Part shown: positions 25,453 through 34,709 of the stretch, piece by piece | Layout of the letters: each line of letters opens with the position of its first letter | How positions within the stretch are numbered: position 1 is the first letter of the stretch | Assembly: GCA_963844865.1 (NCBI GenBank) | Contig: CAWJPY010000001.1 | Span: 62,001 to 126,000 of the forward strand | Source: CAWJPY01 sp963844865 | GTDB lineage: Bacteria > Acidobacteriota > Thermoanaerobaculia > Thermoanaerobaculales > Sulfomarinibacteraceae | Length of the DNA: 64,000 nt | Direction: 5' to 3' | Position numbers and translations under genes: made by a program | The notes under the pieces: model-generated | Told to the model about the DNA's origin: nothing | The model's database searches: none | What the model saw: only the letters and a program-made list of their open reading frames with translations

Positions 25453-25818
25453 ATGAACCCCATCGACCACTACATCCCGATCTTGGTCTTCACGTTGGTG
25501 GCGATCTCGTTCCCCGTGATCCTGCTGGTCCTGGCCAAGATCATCCGGGCGGGCTCACCGGACCCGGTCAAGGCGGAGCCCTATGAGTGCGGCGTCCGGG
25601 CGCCCACCTACGCCCACGACACGCGCTTCTCCATCCGCTACTACCTGATCGCGGTGCTGTTCGTGGTCTTCGACGTGGAGACGGTCTTCCTCTACCCCTG
25701 GGCGGTGATCTTCCGCAAGCTGGCCCTGTTCGGCTTCGTGGAGATGATGGTGTTCCTGGCGATCCTGCTGGTGGGTTACGTCTATGCCTGGCGGAGAGGA
25801 GCGCTGGAATGGGCTTGA
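25453..25818 (+). CDS. nuoA: NADH-quinone oxidoreductase subunit A
   Basis: 121 residues; ATG 25453 follows GAGGAGG. Small membrane subunit of complex I with three hydrophobic helices and the conserved loop EPYECGVRAPTYAHDTRFSIRYYL, then FDVETVFLYPWA. First gene of an eleven-gene operon. Its stop overlaps the nuoB start, indicating coupled translation. Confidence 0.96.
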   Translation: MNPIDHYIPILVFTLVAISFPVILLVLAKIIRAGSPDPVKAEPYECGVRAPTYAHDTRFSIRYYLIAVLFVVFDVETVFLYPWAVIFRKLALFGFVEMMVFLAILLVGYVYAWRRGALEWA

Positions 25819-26297
25819 TCGAGGAGCGCTTCGACCGCAACATCATCACCACCACCTACGACAAGGTCTTCAACTGGGCGCGGCGGAGCTCCCTGTGGCC
25901 CATGCAGTTCGGCCTCGCGTGCTGCGCCATCGAGATGATGGCGGTGCTCGACCCCCGCTTCGACATGGCCCGCTTCGGCGCCGAGGTGTTCCGGGGGACC
26001 CCACGGCAGGCCGACCTGATGATCGTCTCCGGCACGGTGACCGAGAAGATGGCGCCCATCGTGAAGCGCCTCTATCAGCAGATGGCCGACCCCAAGTGGG
26101 TGATCGCCATGGGATCCTGCGCCACCTGCGGCGGCCCCTACCGGACCTACGCCGTCACCCAGGGCGTGGACCGGCTGATGCCGGTGGACGTCTACATCCC
26201 CGGCTGCCCGCCGCGACCGGAGGCGCTGCTCTACGGCCTGATGCAGCTGCAGCGCAAGATCGATCGCTCGACCATCGCACGCCGCCGGGCCTCGTGA
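25809..26297 (+). CDS. nuoB: NADH-quinone oxidoreductase subunit B
   Basis: 162 residues; ATG 25809 overlaps the nuoA stop. Carries the N2 [4Fe-4S] cluster that passes electrons to quinone: the adjacent cysteines in LACCAIEMM, GSCATCGGPY and PGCPPRPE are all present. Peripheral arm subunit at the membrane junction. Confidence 0.97.
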   Translation: MGLIEERFDRNIITTTYDKVFNWARRSSLWPMQFGLACCAIEMMAVLDPRFDMARFGAEVFRGTPRQADLMIVSGTVTEKMAPIVKRLYQQMADPKWVIAMGSCATCGGPYRTYAVTQGVDRLMPVDVYIPGCPPRPEALLYGLMQLQRKIDRSTIARRRAS

Positions 26298-26304
26298 GGA
26301 GCCG

Positions 26305-27129
26305 ATGAGCGAGGACAACAACACTCCGCGGCCGACCGACCCCACTCCGCCCGCCGAATCGAACGGCGAGGAGCAGGCCGAGTCACGCCCCCAGGACACC
26401 GGCGACCGAGCGACGACCGACGCAGCCGCCGCCAAGCCGAAGCTGTCGGATGAGGAGAAGGCGGCCAAGGTCGCGGCCGCCAAGGCGAAGGCGGCGGCCA
26501 GGGCGGCGGAGAAGGCCAAGGAAAGCGATCAGCCGGCCGAGCCGAAACCGCCCTGGGAGGAGAAGCCGGTCCCCCCGGAGCACGCCGACGCCGGCGACGA
26601 CCCTGACGTCCAGGCATTGGCCGCCGCGCTGCCGGAGGCGGTCCTGGGCGCCGACCGCTACGCGGACGAGGTCACCGTCACGGTCCCCGCGGAGCGCATC
26701 GTCGAGGTCTGCCGCCACCTCAAGGAGGAGGGCGGCTTCCACTTCCTGGTGGACGTCACCGCGGTGGACTGGCCGGAACGCGAGGACGGGCGCTTCGACG
26801 TCCTGTACTGGATGCACCGGCACTCGGACTCGCGGCGCCTCAGGCTGCGGACGGTGCTCGCAGACGGCGACGGGATCGCCTCGGTGACCGGCGTCTGGCG
26901 CACCGCCAACTGGCTGGAGCGCGAGGTCTACGACATGTTCGGGATCCTCTTCGAGGGCCACCCCGCCCTGGAGCGGATCCTCACCTGGGAAGGGTTCAAC
27001 GGCCATCCCCTGCGCAAGGACTTCCCGGTCGAGGGCATCGACACCGGCGCCGCCGTCTACCCCGATGTCTACCCGCCGGGGGCCGGACCCGTGGGCGACG
27101 CCGAGGACTCCAAGGAGGCCTCCAAGTGA
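26305..27129 (+). CDS. nuoC: NADH-quinone oxidoreductase subunit C with long N-terminal extension
   Basis: 274 residues from ATG 26305, with GAGGAGC upstream. The conserved 30-kDa-subunit part begins near residue 110 and includes RTANWLEREVYDMFGILFEGHP, broken here as LEREVYDMFGI and HPLRKDFP. The first ~100 residues are a low-complexity, charged stretch rich in Ala, Lys, Glu and Pro (KAAKVAAAKAKAAARAAEKAK), not part of the usual fold and probably disordered or helical. Its stop overlaps the nuoD start. Confidence 0.95.
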   Translation: MSEDNNTPRPTDPTPPAESNGEEQAESRPQDTGDRATTDAAAAKPKLSDEEKAAKVAAAKAKAAARAAEKAKESDQPAEPKPPWEEKPVPPEHADAGDDPDVQALAAALPEAVLGADRYADEVTVTVPAERIVEVCRHLKEEGGFHFLVDVTAVDWPEREDGRFDVLYWMHRHSDSRRLRLRTVLADGDGIASVTGVWRTANWLEREVYDMFGILFEGHPALERILTWEGFNGHPLRKDFPVEGIDTGAAVYPDVYPPGAGPVGDAEDSKEASK

Positions 27130-28250
27130 GCGACCCACGGCCGTCCTCCCTGTTCGACGTGGAGGAGATGGAGCTCAGCTTCGGCCCCCAGCACCCCGCC
27201 ACCCACGGCGTGCTCCGGGTCCAGCTCCAGCTCGACGGCGAGAAGATCCTCGACGCCAAGCCCATCATCGGCTACCTCCACCGCGGCACCGAGAAGCTGT
27301 TCGAGACCATGCCGTTCCCCCAGTGCATCCCGCACACGGACCGCATGGACTACGTCGCCGCCGCCACCAACAACCAGGGCTTCTGCGTGGCCATGGAGAA
27401 GCTGCTGGGGATCACCATCCCGCCGCGGGCGGCCTACATCCGCATGATTCTGGCCGAGCTCCAGCGCATCGCCTCGCACCTGGTGTGGTTGGCCACTCAC
27501 GCCATCGACATCGGCGCCATCACGCCGTTCTTCTACACGTTCCGCGAGCGCGACGCGATCCTGGACCTGTTCGAGGACTACTGCGGCGCTCGGCTCACGC
27601 TGAACACCATGACCATCGGCGGCGTGCCCTTCGAGCTACCCGACGGCTGGACGGACCGCGCTTCGGAGTTCATCGACGCCTTTCCCGCCCACGTGGACCA
27701 GTACGAGGAGCTGCTCACCAACAACCGGATCTGGAAGCGGCGGACGGTGGGCATCGGGGTGGTGTCCCCCGAGGACGCCATCGACTGGGGCCTGACGGGA
27801 CCGCCCCTGCGCGGCTCCGGCGTCGAGTGGGACATCCGCAAGGTGTTCCCCTACGACCGCTACGACGAGGTGGACTTCATCGTCCCCACGGGGGCCAACG
27901 GCGACACCTACGACCGCTACCTGGTGCGCATGCAGGAGCTCAGGCAGTCGGCCCGCATCGTCCGCCAGTGCCTGGACCGCCTGCCCGAGGGGCCGACGAG
28001 CGCCAAGGTGCCCAAGATCCTGCGCGCCCGCGAAGGCATGGTCTACGGCTCCGTGGAGTCGCCCAAGGGCGAGCTCGGCTACCTCATCGTGGCCACGGAG
28101 AAGGGCACCCAGCCCTACCGCTGCCACGTGCGCGCGCCGTCCTTCGTCAATTTGCAGATGCTGCCCGACATGGTGAAGGGGCACCTGATCGCCGACCTGG
28201 TCGCCGTCATCGGGACGCTCGACATCGTGCTCGGCGAGATCGACAGGTAA
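27126..28250 (+). CDS. nuoD: NADH-quinone oxidoreductase subunit D
   Basis: 374 residues from GTG 27126, which overlaps the nuoC stop (GTGA). 49-kDa subunit forming the quinone pocket with NuoB. Visible motifs: FGPQHPATHGVLR, GYLHRGTEKL, RIASHLVWL and the C-terminal LIADLVAVIGTLDIVLGEIDR. NuoE, F and G do not follow; nuoH is next. Confidence 0.97.
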   Translation: MSDPRPSSLFDVEEMELSFGPQHPATHGVLRVQLQLDGEKILDAKPIIGYLHRGTEKLFETMPFPQCIPHTDRMDYVAAATNNQGFCVAMEKLLGITIPPRAAYIRMILAELQRIASHLVWLATHAIDIGAITPFFYTFRERDAILDLFEDYCGARLTLNTMTIGGVPFELPDGWTDRASEFIDAFPAHVDQYEELLTNNRIWKRRTVGIGVVSPEDAIDWGLTGPPLRGSGVEWDIRKVFPYDRYDEVDFIVPTGANGDTYDRYLVRMQELRQSARIVRQCLDRLPEGPTSAKVPKILRAREGMVYGSVESPKGELGYLIVATEKGTQPYRCHVRAPSFVNLQMLPDMVKGHLIADLVAVIGTLDIVLGEIDR

Positions 28251-28319
28251 TGCCATGAGAGGACCTGCAATGTCGCTCGACCTCTGCCTTTCTCATGCCG
28301 CCGCCGGGGGGGTGCGCGG

Positions 28320-29366
28320 GTGAACCCCTGGATCACCTACCTCGCCATCCCGATGGCCAAGATCGTGGTCATCCTGAGCGTGCTGCTGCTGATCGTGGCC
28401 TACCTGACCTTCGCCGAGCGCAAGGTGCTGGCCTACATGCAGGCCCGCGTCGGCCCGAACCGGGTCGGCCCCCGGGGCTGGCTGCAGCCCATCGCCGACG
28501 TCCTGAAGCTGTTCGCCAAGGAGGACCTGGTCCCCGCCAAGGCCGAGCGCTTCGTGTTCCTGCTGGCGCCGATCTTGATCTTCGTCCCGGCCTTCATCGT
28601 CTGGGCGGTGATCCCCTTCGGCGAGCAGTTCACGGTCGCCGGCGTCCCCGTCGACGCCTTCATTTCGGACATCAACATCGCCATCCTGTTCGTCCTCGGG
28701 GTGTCCTCCATCGGCGTGTACGGCATCATCCTCGGCGGCTGGTCGTCCAACAACAAGTTCTCCCTCATGGGCGGCCTGCGGTCGGCGGCCCAGCTCGTCT
28801 CCTACGAGATCCCCCTCGGCTTCGCCGTGGTCTCGGTCCTGCTCATGGCCGAGTCCCTGTCCCTGGTGGACATCGTGGAGTCCCAGCGCCAGGCCGGGCT
28901 CTGGTACTTCGTCCCCGGCATCCTCGGCCTCGGCATCTACTTCATCTGCGGGGTGGCCGAGACCAACCGCAATCCCTTCGACCTCCCCGAGGCCGAGTCG
29001 GAGCTGGTGGCCGGGTTCCACACCGAGTACTCGGGCATGAAGTTCGCGCTGTTCTTCCTGTCCGAGTACATGAACATGCTGCTGGTGTCATCCCTGGCGG
29101 TGATCCTCTTCTTCGGCGGCTGGCTGCCGCCCTTCCCCAACCTCCTGGCCGGACTCTGGGCGTGGCCCGGGCTGGCCTGGATCCCGCCGTTCCTCTGGTA
29201 CCTGGCCAAGGTGATGGTCTTCATCTTCGCCTACATCTGGTTCCGCGGGACCTTCCCCCGCTACCGCTTCGACCAGCTCATGAGCGTGGGTTGGAAGTGG
29301 CTGCTGCCCCTGTCCCTGGCCAATGTGGCCCTGGTCGCGGTCGGGGTGCTCCTCGTCAAGGGATAG
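28320..29366 (+). CDS. nuoH: NADH-quinone oxidoreductase subunit H
   Basis: 348 residues from GTG 28320. Membrane subunit with about eight helices that forms the quinone channel. Motifs: AERKVLAYMQARVGPNRVGP, EIPLGFAV, ETNRNPFDLPEAESELV and YIWFRGTFPRYRFDQLM. A 69-nt gap separates it from nuoD, without another gene. Confidence 0.97.
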   Translation: MNPWITYLAIPMAKIVVILSVLLLIVAYLTFAERKVLAYMQARVGPNRVGPRGWLQPIADVLKLFAKEDLVPAKAERFVFLLAPILIFVPAFIVWAVIPFGEQFTVAGVPVDAFISDINIAILFVLGVSSIGVYGIILGGWSSNNKFSLMGGLRSAAQLVSYEIPLGFAVVSVLLMAESLSLVDIVESQRQAGLWYFVPGILGLGIYFICGVAETNRNPFDLPEAESELVAGFHTEYSGMKFALFFLSEYMNMLLVSSLAVILFFGGWLPPFPNLLAGLWAWPGLAWIPPFLWYLAKVMVFIFAYIWFRGTFPRYRFDQLMSVGWKWLLPLSLANVALVAVGVLLVKG

Positions 29367-29370
29367 GGTG

Positions 29371-29919
29371 ATGAAGATCAGGGACTTCCTCGCCAAGCTC
29401 ACGCTCCTGGACCTGCTCCAGGGGCTCAAGGTCACGGGCAGCTACCTGTTCCGGCGCAAGGAGACGGTGCAGTACCCGGAGCACAGGCTCGAGCCCTCGG
29501 ATCGCTTCCGCGGCATGTTCGGCTACGACGAGGAGCGCTGCATCGACTGCGGACTGTGCGCCCGGGCCTGCCCCATCGACATCATCTTCATCGAGGACGA
29601 GACCCGGGTCGACCCGGAGACCAACAAGAAGAAGAAGGTCATCCTGCGCTACGACATCGACGTCAAGCGCTGCATGTTCTGCGCCCTCTGCCAGGAGGCA
29701 TGCCCCACCGAGCCCCGCTCCATCTGGCTGACCTCCAAGTCCTACGAGGGCGCGACGTACGAGCGCAACCAGGGGCTGTACTTCGACAAGGAGCGCCTGC
29801 AGGGCTGGGAGGGCGTGGAGGCCTACCCGGGCGTCAAGACCCCCAGGGAGGGCGGCCTGCCGGGCGATCCCATGCGGAAGAAGCCTCACCCCGAGCTCGA
29901 AGAGAAGCCGAAGAAGTAG
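29371..29919 (+). CDS. nuoI: NADH-quinone oxidoreductase subunit I
   Basis: 182 residues from ATG 29371. 8Fe ferredoxin-like subunit bridging the peripheral arm to NuoB. Two complete cluster motifs: CIDCGLCARACPID and CMFCALCQEACPTE. A C-terminal tail rich in Lys, Pro and Glu (~40 residues) extends beyond the common fold. Confidence 0.96.
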   Translation: MKIRDFLAKLTLLDLLQGLKVTGSYLFRRKETVQYPEHRLEPSDRFRGMFGYDEERCIDCGLCARACPIDIIFIEDETRVDPETNKKKKVILRYDIDVKRCMFCALCQEACPTEPRSIWLTSKSYEGATYERNQGLYFDKERLQGWEGVEAYPGVKTPREGGLPGDPMRKKPHPELEEKPKK

Positions 29920-29982
29920 CGGGCGCCGAGGCGATCAGGAGGAACGAGTGGTGATCCGACACACCGAGCTCACGAGTCCGGA

Positions 29983-30002
29983 CCGGCCTCCCGGGAGGCC
30001 GG
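29983..30002. repeat. Perfect palindrome in the nuoI-nuoJ gap
   Basis: CCGGCCTCCC followed directly by its complement GGGAGGCCGG, in a 174-nt gap inside the operon. No T-run follows, so it is not a classic terminator. It may be an mRNA hairpin or a processing site. Confidence 0.45.
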
Positions 30003-30093
30003 CGACCCGTTGGGTCGTGGACGCTGGAGCTCTGGACCGCAGCCTGCTGCTTGACGCTCCGGGGCCCGTGGACCCGAAGAGGGAAGCCGTGTC

Positions 30094-30660
30094 ATGGACT
30101 TCATAGTCGTCCACTTCGAGCAGATCGTGTTCTACGTGCTGGCCACCCTGACGGTGGCCGGGGCCCTCGGGGTCATCACCCTGAAGAGCCCCGTGCACGC
30201 GGCTTTGTCCCTGCTGTGGTCGTTCCTCATGGTCGCGGCCCTGTTCGTGCTCCGGCAGGCGGAGTTCCTGGCCGCGGTCCAGGTCCTGGTGTACGCCGGC
30301 GGGATCATGGTCCTGTTCCTGTTCGTCATCATGCTGGTGAACGTGAAGGGGCTGCACGCCGAGTCGGTCTTCCTGTCCCGGATCGCGCCGCTGGCCGTCA
30401 TCGGAGGGGTCCTGGTGGGGGCGCTGCTGTCCATCGCCCTCCTTTTGGGCGTGGTCGCGGCAAGCCCGGCCGGCCCCGGTCTGGCCACGGTCGCCGGCGA
30501 GCACGCCGGCAACACGCAGGCGGTCGGCACCCTCCTGTACACGAGGTACCTGGTGCCCTTCGAGGTGGTTTCGGTGGTGCTGCTGGTGGCCATGATCGGC
30601 GCCATCATCTTCGGTCGCAAGGACCCGGAGATGGAGGGCAGCGGGGAGGTCGGGCTGTGA
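30094..30660 (+). CDS. nuoJ: NADH-quinone oxidoreductase subunit J
   Basis: 188 residues from ATG 30094 with AGGGAAG upstream. Five-helix membrane subunit; the conserved helix with QVLVYAGGIMVLFLFVIML is clear. It follows a 174-nt gap after nuoI, the largest in the operon. Its stop overlaps the nuoK start. Confidence 0.95.
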   Translation: MDFIVVHFEQIVFYVLATLTVAGALGVITLKSPVHAALSLLWSFLMVAALFVLRQAEFLAAVQVLVYAGGIMVLFLFVIMLVNVKGLHAESVFLSRIAPLAVIGGVLVGALLSIALLLGVVAASPAGPGLATVAGEHAGNTQAVGTLLYTRYLVPFEVVSVVLLVAMIGAIIFGRKDPEMEGSGEVGL

Positions 30661-30959
30661 TCACCGCCACCCACTACCTGGGGCTGTCCCTGATCCTGTT
30701 CACCCTGGGCCTCATCGGGGTGATGGTGCGGCGCAACTTCATCACCGTGCTCATGTCCCTGGAGCTGCTCTTCAACGCCGTGAACCTCAACCTGATCGCC
30801 TTCTCCTACCGCCTGGCCGACCTGGCGGGGCAGGTGCTGGCGATCTTCGTCATCACCATCGCCGCCGCCGAGGCGGCCATCGGCCTCGGCCTGATCATCG
30901 CCCTGGTGCGGCTCAAGAACACCGTGACCCTGGACGAGGCCGACGAGATGCGGGGCTAG
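30657..30959 (+). CDS. nuoK: NADH-quinone oxidoreductase subunit K
   Basis: 100 residues from GTG 30657, overlapping the nuoJ stop as GTGA. Three helices with the conserved glutamates in MSLELLFNAVNL and AAAEAAIGL, part of the proton-translocation chain of complex I. Length is normal for the family. Confidence 0.96.
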   Translation: MITATHYLGLSLILFTLGLIGVMVRRNFITVLMSLELLFNAVNLNLIAFSYRLADLAGQVLAIFVITIAAAEAAIGLGLIIALVRLKNTVTLDEADEMRG

Positions 30960-30962
30960 CCG

Positions 30963-33065
30963 ATGACGCCGTACGAGTTGATCTGGTTGGTTCCCCTGTT
31001 CCCCCTCGCGGGTGCGGCCTTCAACGGCTTCGTCTCCAACCGCCGAGGCTACTCCAAGACGACCGCTCACACCGTGGCCCTCCTCGGCTCGGGCCTGGCC
31101 TGGCTGTGGGGGTGGGCGGCGGTGATCTGGTGGGCCGTCGCCGAAGACCACGCCCGACCCTACGTGGTCCACCTCTTCGACTGGATCCTGGGCGGCTCGG
31201 TGCCCATCGCGGACGGTTCCCTGGCGCCGATCCACATCGCCGCCTCCTTCCAGCTGGACCCGCTGTCGGCGGTGATGGTGGCGTTCGTGACCTTCGTGGG
31301 CTTCCTGATCCACCTCTACTCCGTGGGCTACATGCACTCGGAGTCGGACCGTGCCTACGCCCGGTACTTCGCCTACCTGAACCTGTTCATGTTCGCCATG
31401 CTGACCCTGGTGCTGGGCTCCAACCTGCCGGTCCTGTTCGTGGGCTGGGAGGGCGTGGGGCTGTGCTCGTACCTCCTCATCGGCTTCTACTTCGATAAGG
31501 AGTGGTGCGCGTCGGCCGGCAAGAAGGCGTTCATCGTCAACCGTATTGGTGACTTCGGCTTCCTGCTCGCGATCTTCGCGTGCTTTGCCACCTTCGGATC
31601 CACCGAGTTTCAGGCCATGTTCCCGGCCGCGGCGGCCCACCCCGAGCAGTACATGGGGGCGGCCACGGTGATCGCCCTGCTGCTCTTCGTGGGAGCGGTG
31701 GGCAAGTCGGCCCAGATCCCGCTGTACGTGTGGCTGCCGGACGCCATGGCCGGTCCGACCCCGGTGTCGGCCCTCATCCACGCCGCGACCATGGTCACGG
31801 CGGGGGTGTACATGGTGGCGCGGTGCAACGTGTTCTTCCGGCTCAGCCCCACGGCCATGCTGGTGGTGGCGCTCGTGGGCGGGGTGACGGCGGTGTTCGC
31901 GGCGACCATCGGTCTGGTGCAGAACGACATCAAGAAGGTGCTGGCCTACTCCACGGTGTCCCAGCTCGGGTACATGTTCCTGGGGGCGGGGGTGGGGGCC
32001 TTCGTGGCGGCCATCTTCCACGTGGTGACCCACGCCTTCTTCAAGGCCTGCCTGTTCCTCGGCTCGGGGTCGGTGATCCACGCCTGCGGGGGCGAGCAGG
32101 ACATGCGCAAGATGGGCGGGCTGAAGAAGGTGATGCCCACCACCTACTGGACGTTCCTGATGGCGACCATCGCCATCGCCGGCATCTTCCCGTTCGCGGG
32201 CTTCTTCTCCAAGGACAAGATCCTGGCCGCCACCTTCGCCGCGGCCTACGGCGACCTCAACGGCTTCGGGACGGTGATCTCGGTGCTGTGGGTGCTGGGC
32301 CTGGGGGGCGCGTTCCTCACCGCCTTCTACATGTTCCGGCTGGTGTACATGACCTTCCACGGGGAGTTCCGGGGCTCAGACGAAGCGAAGCACCACCTGC
32401 ACGAGTCGCCGTGGACCATGACGCTGCCCCTGATCGTGCTCGGGAGCCTGTCGGTCGTCGGCGGCTTCATGGGCTTCCCCGGCGAGCTGGCGCAGCACGC
32501 CGAGCTGAACGGCATCGAGCGCTTCCTGGAGCCCATCCTGCTGCCCATCCACCACGGGGCGGAGGCCGCGGAGCACGCCGTGCACCACGTGCCCCTGTCC
32601 CTGGAGCTGGGGCTGATCGCCCTCTCCCTGGTGGTCGCCGGCTCCGGGATCTGGGTGGCGGCGCGCTTCTACCACGGCGTCCACCCCTTCGAGCGGGCGC
32701 GCCGTCTCGCCGACCGCTTCCCCTTCGCCTACCGGCTGCTCCTCAACAAGTACTGGGTGGACGAGCTGTATGAAGCGACGGTGGTGGCGGGCTCGGTCAA
32801 GCTGGCGGACCTCCTGTGGGAGGCCGATGCGCGGGTGGTGGACGGCGCGGTCAACGGCACCCGCCACGTGACGGTGGGATCGAGCTTTCTCTCCGGCATC
32901 TTCGACCTCAGGGTGGTGGACGGTCTGGTCAACCTCGTGGCGAGGATCTACGACGTGGCCAGCCACCGCTTCCGCCGCCTGCAGATGGGCTTCACCCAGG
33001 GCTACGCCATGGTGATGGTCTTCGGAGCGGCCGTCCTGCTGGTCGCGTTCCTGATCACGTACTAG
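30963..33065 (+). CDS. nuoL: NADH-quinone oxidoreductase subunit L
   Basis: 700 residues from ATG 30963. Antiporter-like proton-pumping subunit with the long lateral helix. Motifs: LFVGWEGVGLCSYLLIGF, LPDAMAGPTPVSALIHAATMV split here as LPDAMAGPTPVSALIHA, and KVLAYSTVSQLGYM. A histidine-containing loop (HHGAEAAEHAVHHVP) sits before the last helices. Confidence 0.97.
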   Translation: MTPYELIWLVPLFPLAGAAFNGFVSNRRGYSKTTAHTVALLGSGLAWLWGWAAVIWWAVAEDHARPYVVHLFDWILGGSVPIADGSLAPIHIAASFQLDPLSAVMVAFVTFVGFLIHLYSVGYMHSESDRAYARYFAYLNLFMFAMLTLVLGSNLPVLFVGWEGVGLCSYLLIGFYFDKEWCASAGKKAFIVNRIGDFGFLLAIFACFATFGSTEFQAMFPAAAAHPEQYMGAATVIALLLFVGAVGKSAQIPLYVWLPDAMAGPTPVSALIHAATMVTAGVYMVARCNVFFRLSPTAMLVVALVGGVTAVFAATIGLVQNDIKKVLAYSTVSQLGYMFLGAGVGAFVAAIFHVVTHAFFKACLFLGSGSVIHACGGEQDMRKMGGLKKVMPTTYWTFLMATIAIAGIFPFAGFFSKDKILAATFAAAYGDLNGFGTVISVLWVLGLGGAFLTAFYMFRLVYMTFHGEFRGSDEAKHHLHESPWTMTLPLIVLGSLSVVGGFMGFPGELAQHAELNGIERFLEPILLPIHHGAEAAEHAVHHVPLSLELGLIALSLVVAGSGIWVAARFYHGVHPFERARRLADRFPFAYRLLLNKYWVDELYEATVVAGSVKLADLLWEADARVVDGAVNGTRHVTVGSSFLSGIFDLRVVDGLVNLVARIYDVASHRFRRLQMGFTQGYAMVMVFGAAVLLVAFLITY

Positions 33066-33080
33066 GGGGCAAGGGCAACA

Positions 33081-34706
33081 ATGGCATACGACGAAACCTA
33101 CGGTTGGCTGCTCAACCTGGTCTGCTACTTGCCGCTGGCCGGGGCGATCCTGACCGCGTTTGCGATCTCCAAGGACAACACCCGCGCCATCAAGTGGTTC
33201 GCCACCGTCATCACGGGTGTGGACTTCCTGTTGGCGATCCCGCTGTGGCTGCTGTACCGGGCCGACGGGGCGGAGTTCCAGTTCGCCACCAAGGCGGCGT
33301 GGATCCCGTCGGTGGGCGTGCAGTACATCTTCGGGGTGGACGGCTTCTCGATTTTGCTCATCATGCTCACCACCCTGCTCGGCTTCATCGCGGTGTACTC
33401 CTCGTTCACCGCCATCACCGAGCGCGAGAAGGAGTACTACATCTTCCTGCTCCTGCTCCAGACCGGGATGATGGGCGTGTTCTGCGCCCTCGACTTCATC
33501 CTCTTCTACGTCTTCTGGGAGGTCATGCTGGTCCCGATGTACTTCCTGATCGGGGTCTGGGGCGGCCCGCGCAAGCTGTATGCGGCCATCAAGTTCTTCC
33601 TCTACACCCTGGTCGGCTCGGTGCTCATGTTGTTGGGCATCCTGGCCCTGTACTTCTACCATGGGGACGGCCTCGCCGCCGTTGGGCTGCAGGGGCTCGG
33701 CCTGGGCAACACCTTCGAGATCCCCGTTCTGTACCAGATGGCGCCCCAGATCCCGGGCGGCCTCCAGTTCTGGATCTTCCTCGCCTTCTTCGTGGGCTTC
33801 GCCATCAAGGTCCCCATGTTCCCGTTCCACACCTGGCTGCCGGACGCCCACGTCGAGGCCCCCACCGCCGGGTCGGTGATCCTGGCCGGTGTCCTCCTGA
33901 AGATGGGCACCTACGGCTTCGTCCGCCTCTCCCTGCCCCTGCTGCCTGAGGCCACCGTCAAGGCGGTGGGATGGATCGGGGTGCTGGCCATCATCGCCAT
34001 CATCTACGGCGCGCTGGTGGCCATGGCCCAAAAGGACATGAAGAAGCTGGTGGCCTACTCCTCCGTCAGCCACATGGGCTTCGTGATGATCGGCATGTTC
34101 GCCCTCAACGCGGCGGGGCTCAGGGGCTCCATCCTGCAGATGATCAACCACGGCGTCTCCACCGGCGCCCTCTTCTTGCTCGTGGGCATCATCTACGAAC
34201 GGCGCCACAACCGCATGATCGCGGAGTACGGCGGCCTCGCCAAGGTCATGCCCCTGTACGCCACCTTCTTCTTGATCATCACCCTTTCGTCCATCGGCCT
34301 GCCCACCCTGAACGGCTTCGTGGGTGAGTTCACCATCCTCATCGGGGCCTTCCTCCACTCCTGGACGTGGGCGATCTTCGCGGCGAGCGGCATCGTGCTC
34401 GGAGCGGCCTACATGCTGTGGATGTACCAGCGGGTCTTCTTCGGCGAGGTCAAGAACGACAAGAACAAGGGGCTGCCCGACCTCAACCTGCGCGAGCGCT
34501 GGACCCTGATCCCGCTCATCGTGATCGCGTTCTGGATCGGGCTCTACCCGAAGCCCTTCTTCAACCTCATGGAGCCGACCGTCAACAGGGTGCTGGCGAG
34601 GGTGGAGGTGGCTCTGCCCCGGACGCCGGCGCAACCGGCGGCCACCGCTGGAGCTGAGACTGCGCCCGAGGCCGGCCCGCACGGCCACGAGGTCGGTGGG
34701 GAGTAA
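33081..34706 (+). CDS. nuoM: NADH-quinone oxidoreductase subunit M
   Basis: 541 residues from ATG 33081. Second antiporter-like subunit: FYVFWEVMLVPMYFLIG, FPFHTWLPDAHVEAPTAGSV and KLVAYSSVSHMGFV are present. The C-terminus has an Ala/Pro-rich tail of ~30 residues. Ends 3 nt before nuoN. Confidence 0.97.
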   Translation: MAYDETYGWLLNLVCYLPLAGAILTAFAISKDNTRAIKWFATVITGVDFLLAIPLWLLYRADGAEFQFATKAAWIPSVGVQYIFGVDGFSILLIMLTTLLGFIAVYSSFTAITEREKEYYIFLLLLQTGMMGVFCALDFILFYVFWEVMLVPMYFLIGVWGGPRKLYAAIKFFLYTLVGSVLMLLGILALYFYHGDGLAAVGLQGLGLGNTFEIPVLYQMAPQIPGGLQFWIFLAFFVGFAIKVPMFPFHTWLPDAHVEAPTAGSVILAGVLLKMGTYGFVRLSLPLLPEATVKAVGWIGVLAIIAIIYGALVAMAQKDMKKLVAYSSVSHMGFVMIGMFALNAAGLRGSILQMINHGVSTGALFLLVGIIYERRHNRMIAEYGGLAKVMPLYATFFLIITLSSIGLPTLNGFVGEFTILIGAFLHSWTWAIFAASGIVLGAAYMLWMYQRVFFGEVKNDKNKGLPDLNLRERWTLIPLIVIAFWIGLYPKPFFNLMEPTVNRVLARVEVALPRTPAQPAATAGAETAPEAGPHGHEVGGE

Positions 34707-34709
34707 GGC

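Noticed and set aside
30132..32360. A 742-codon open frame on the minus strand opposite nuoJ-nuoL
   Set aside because: Highly GC-rich coding sequence leaves the opposite frame open. The translation is His/Arg/Gly/Glu-biased with no family features, while the plus strand encodes complete complex I subunits.
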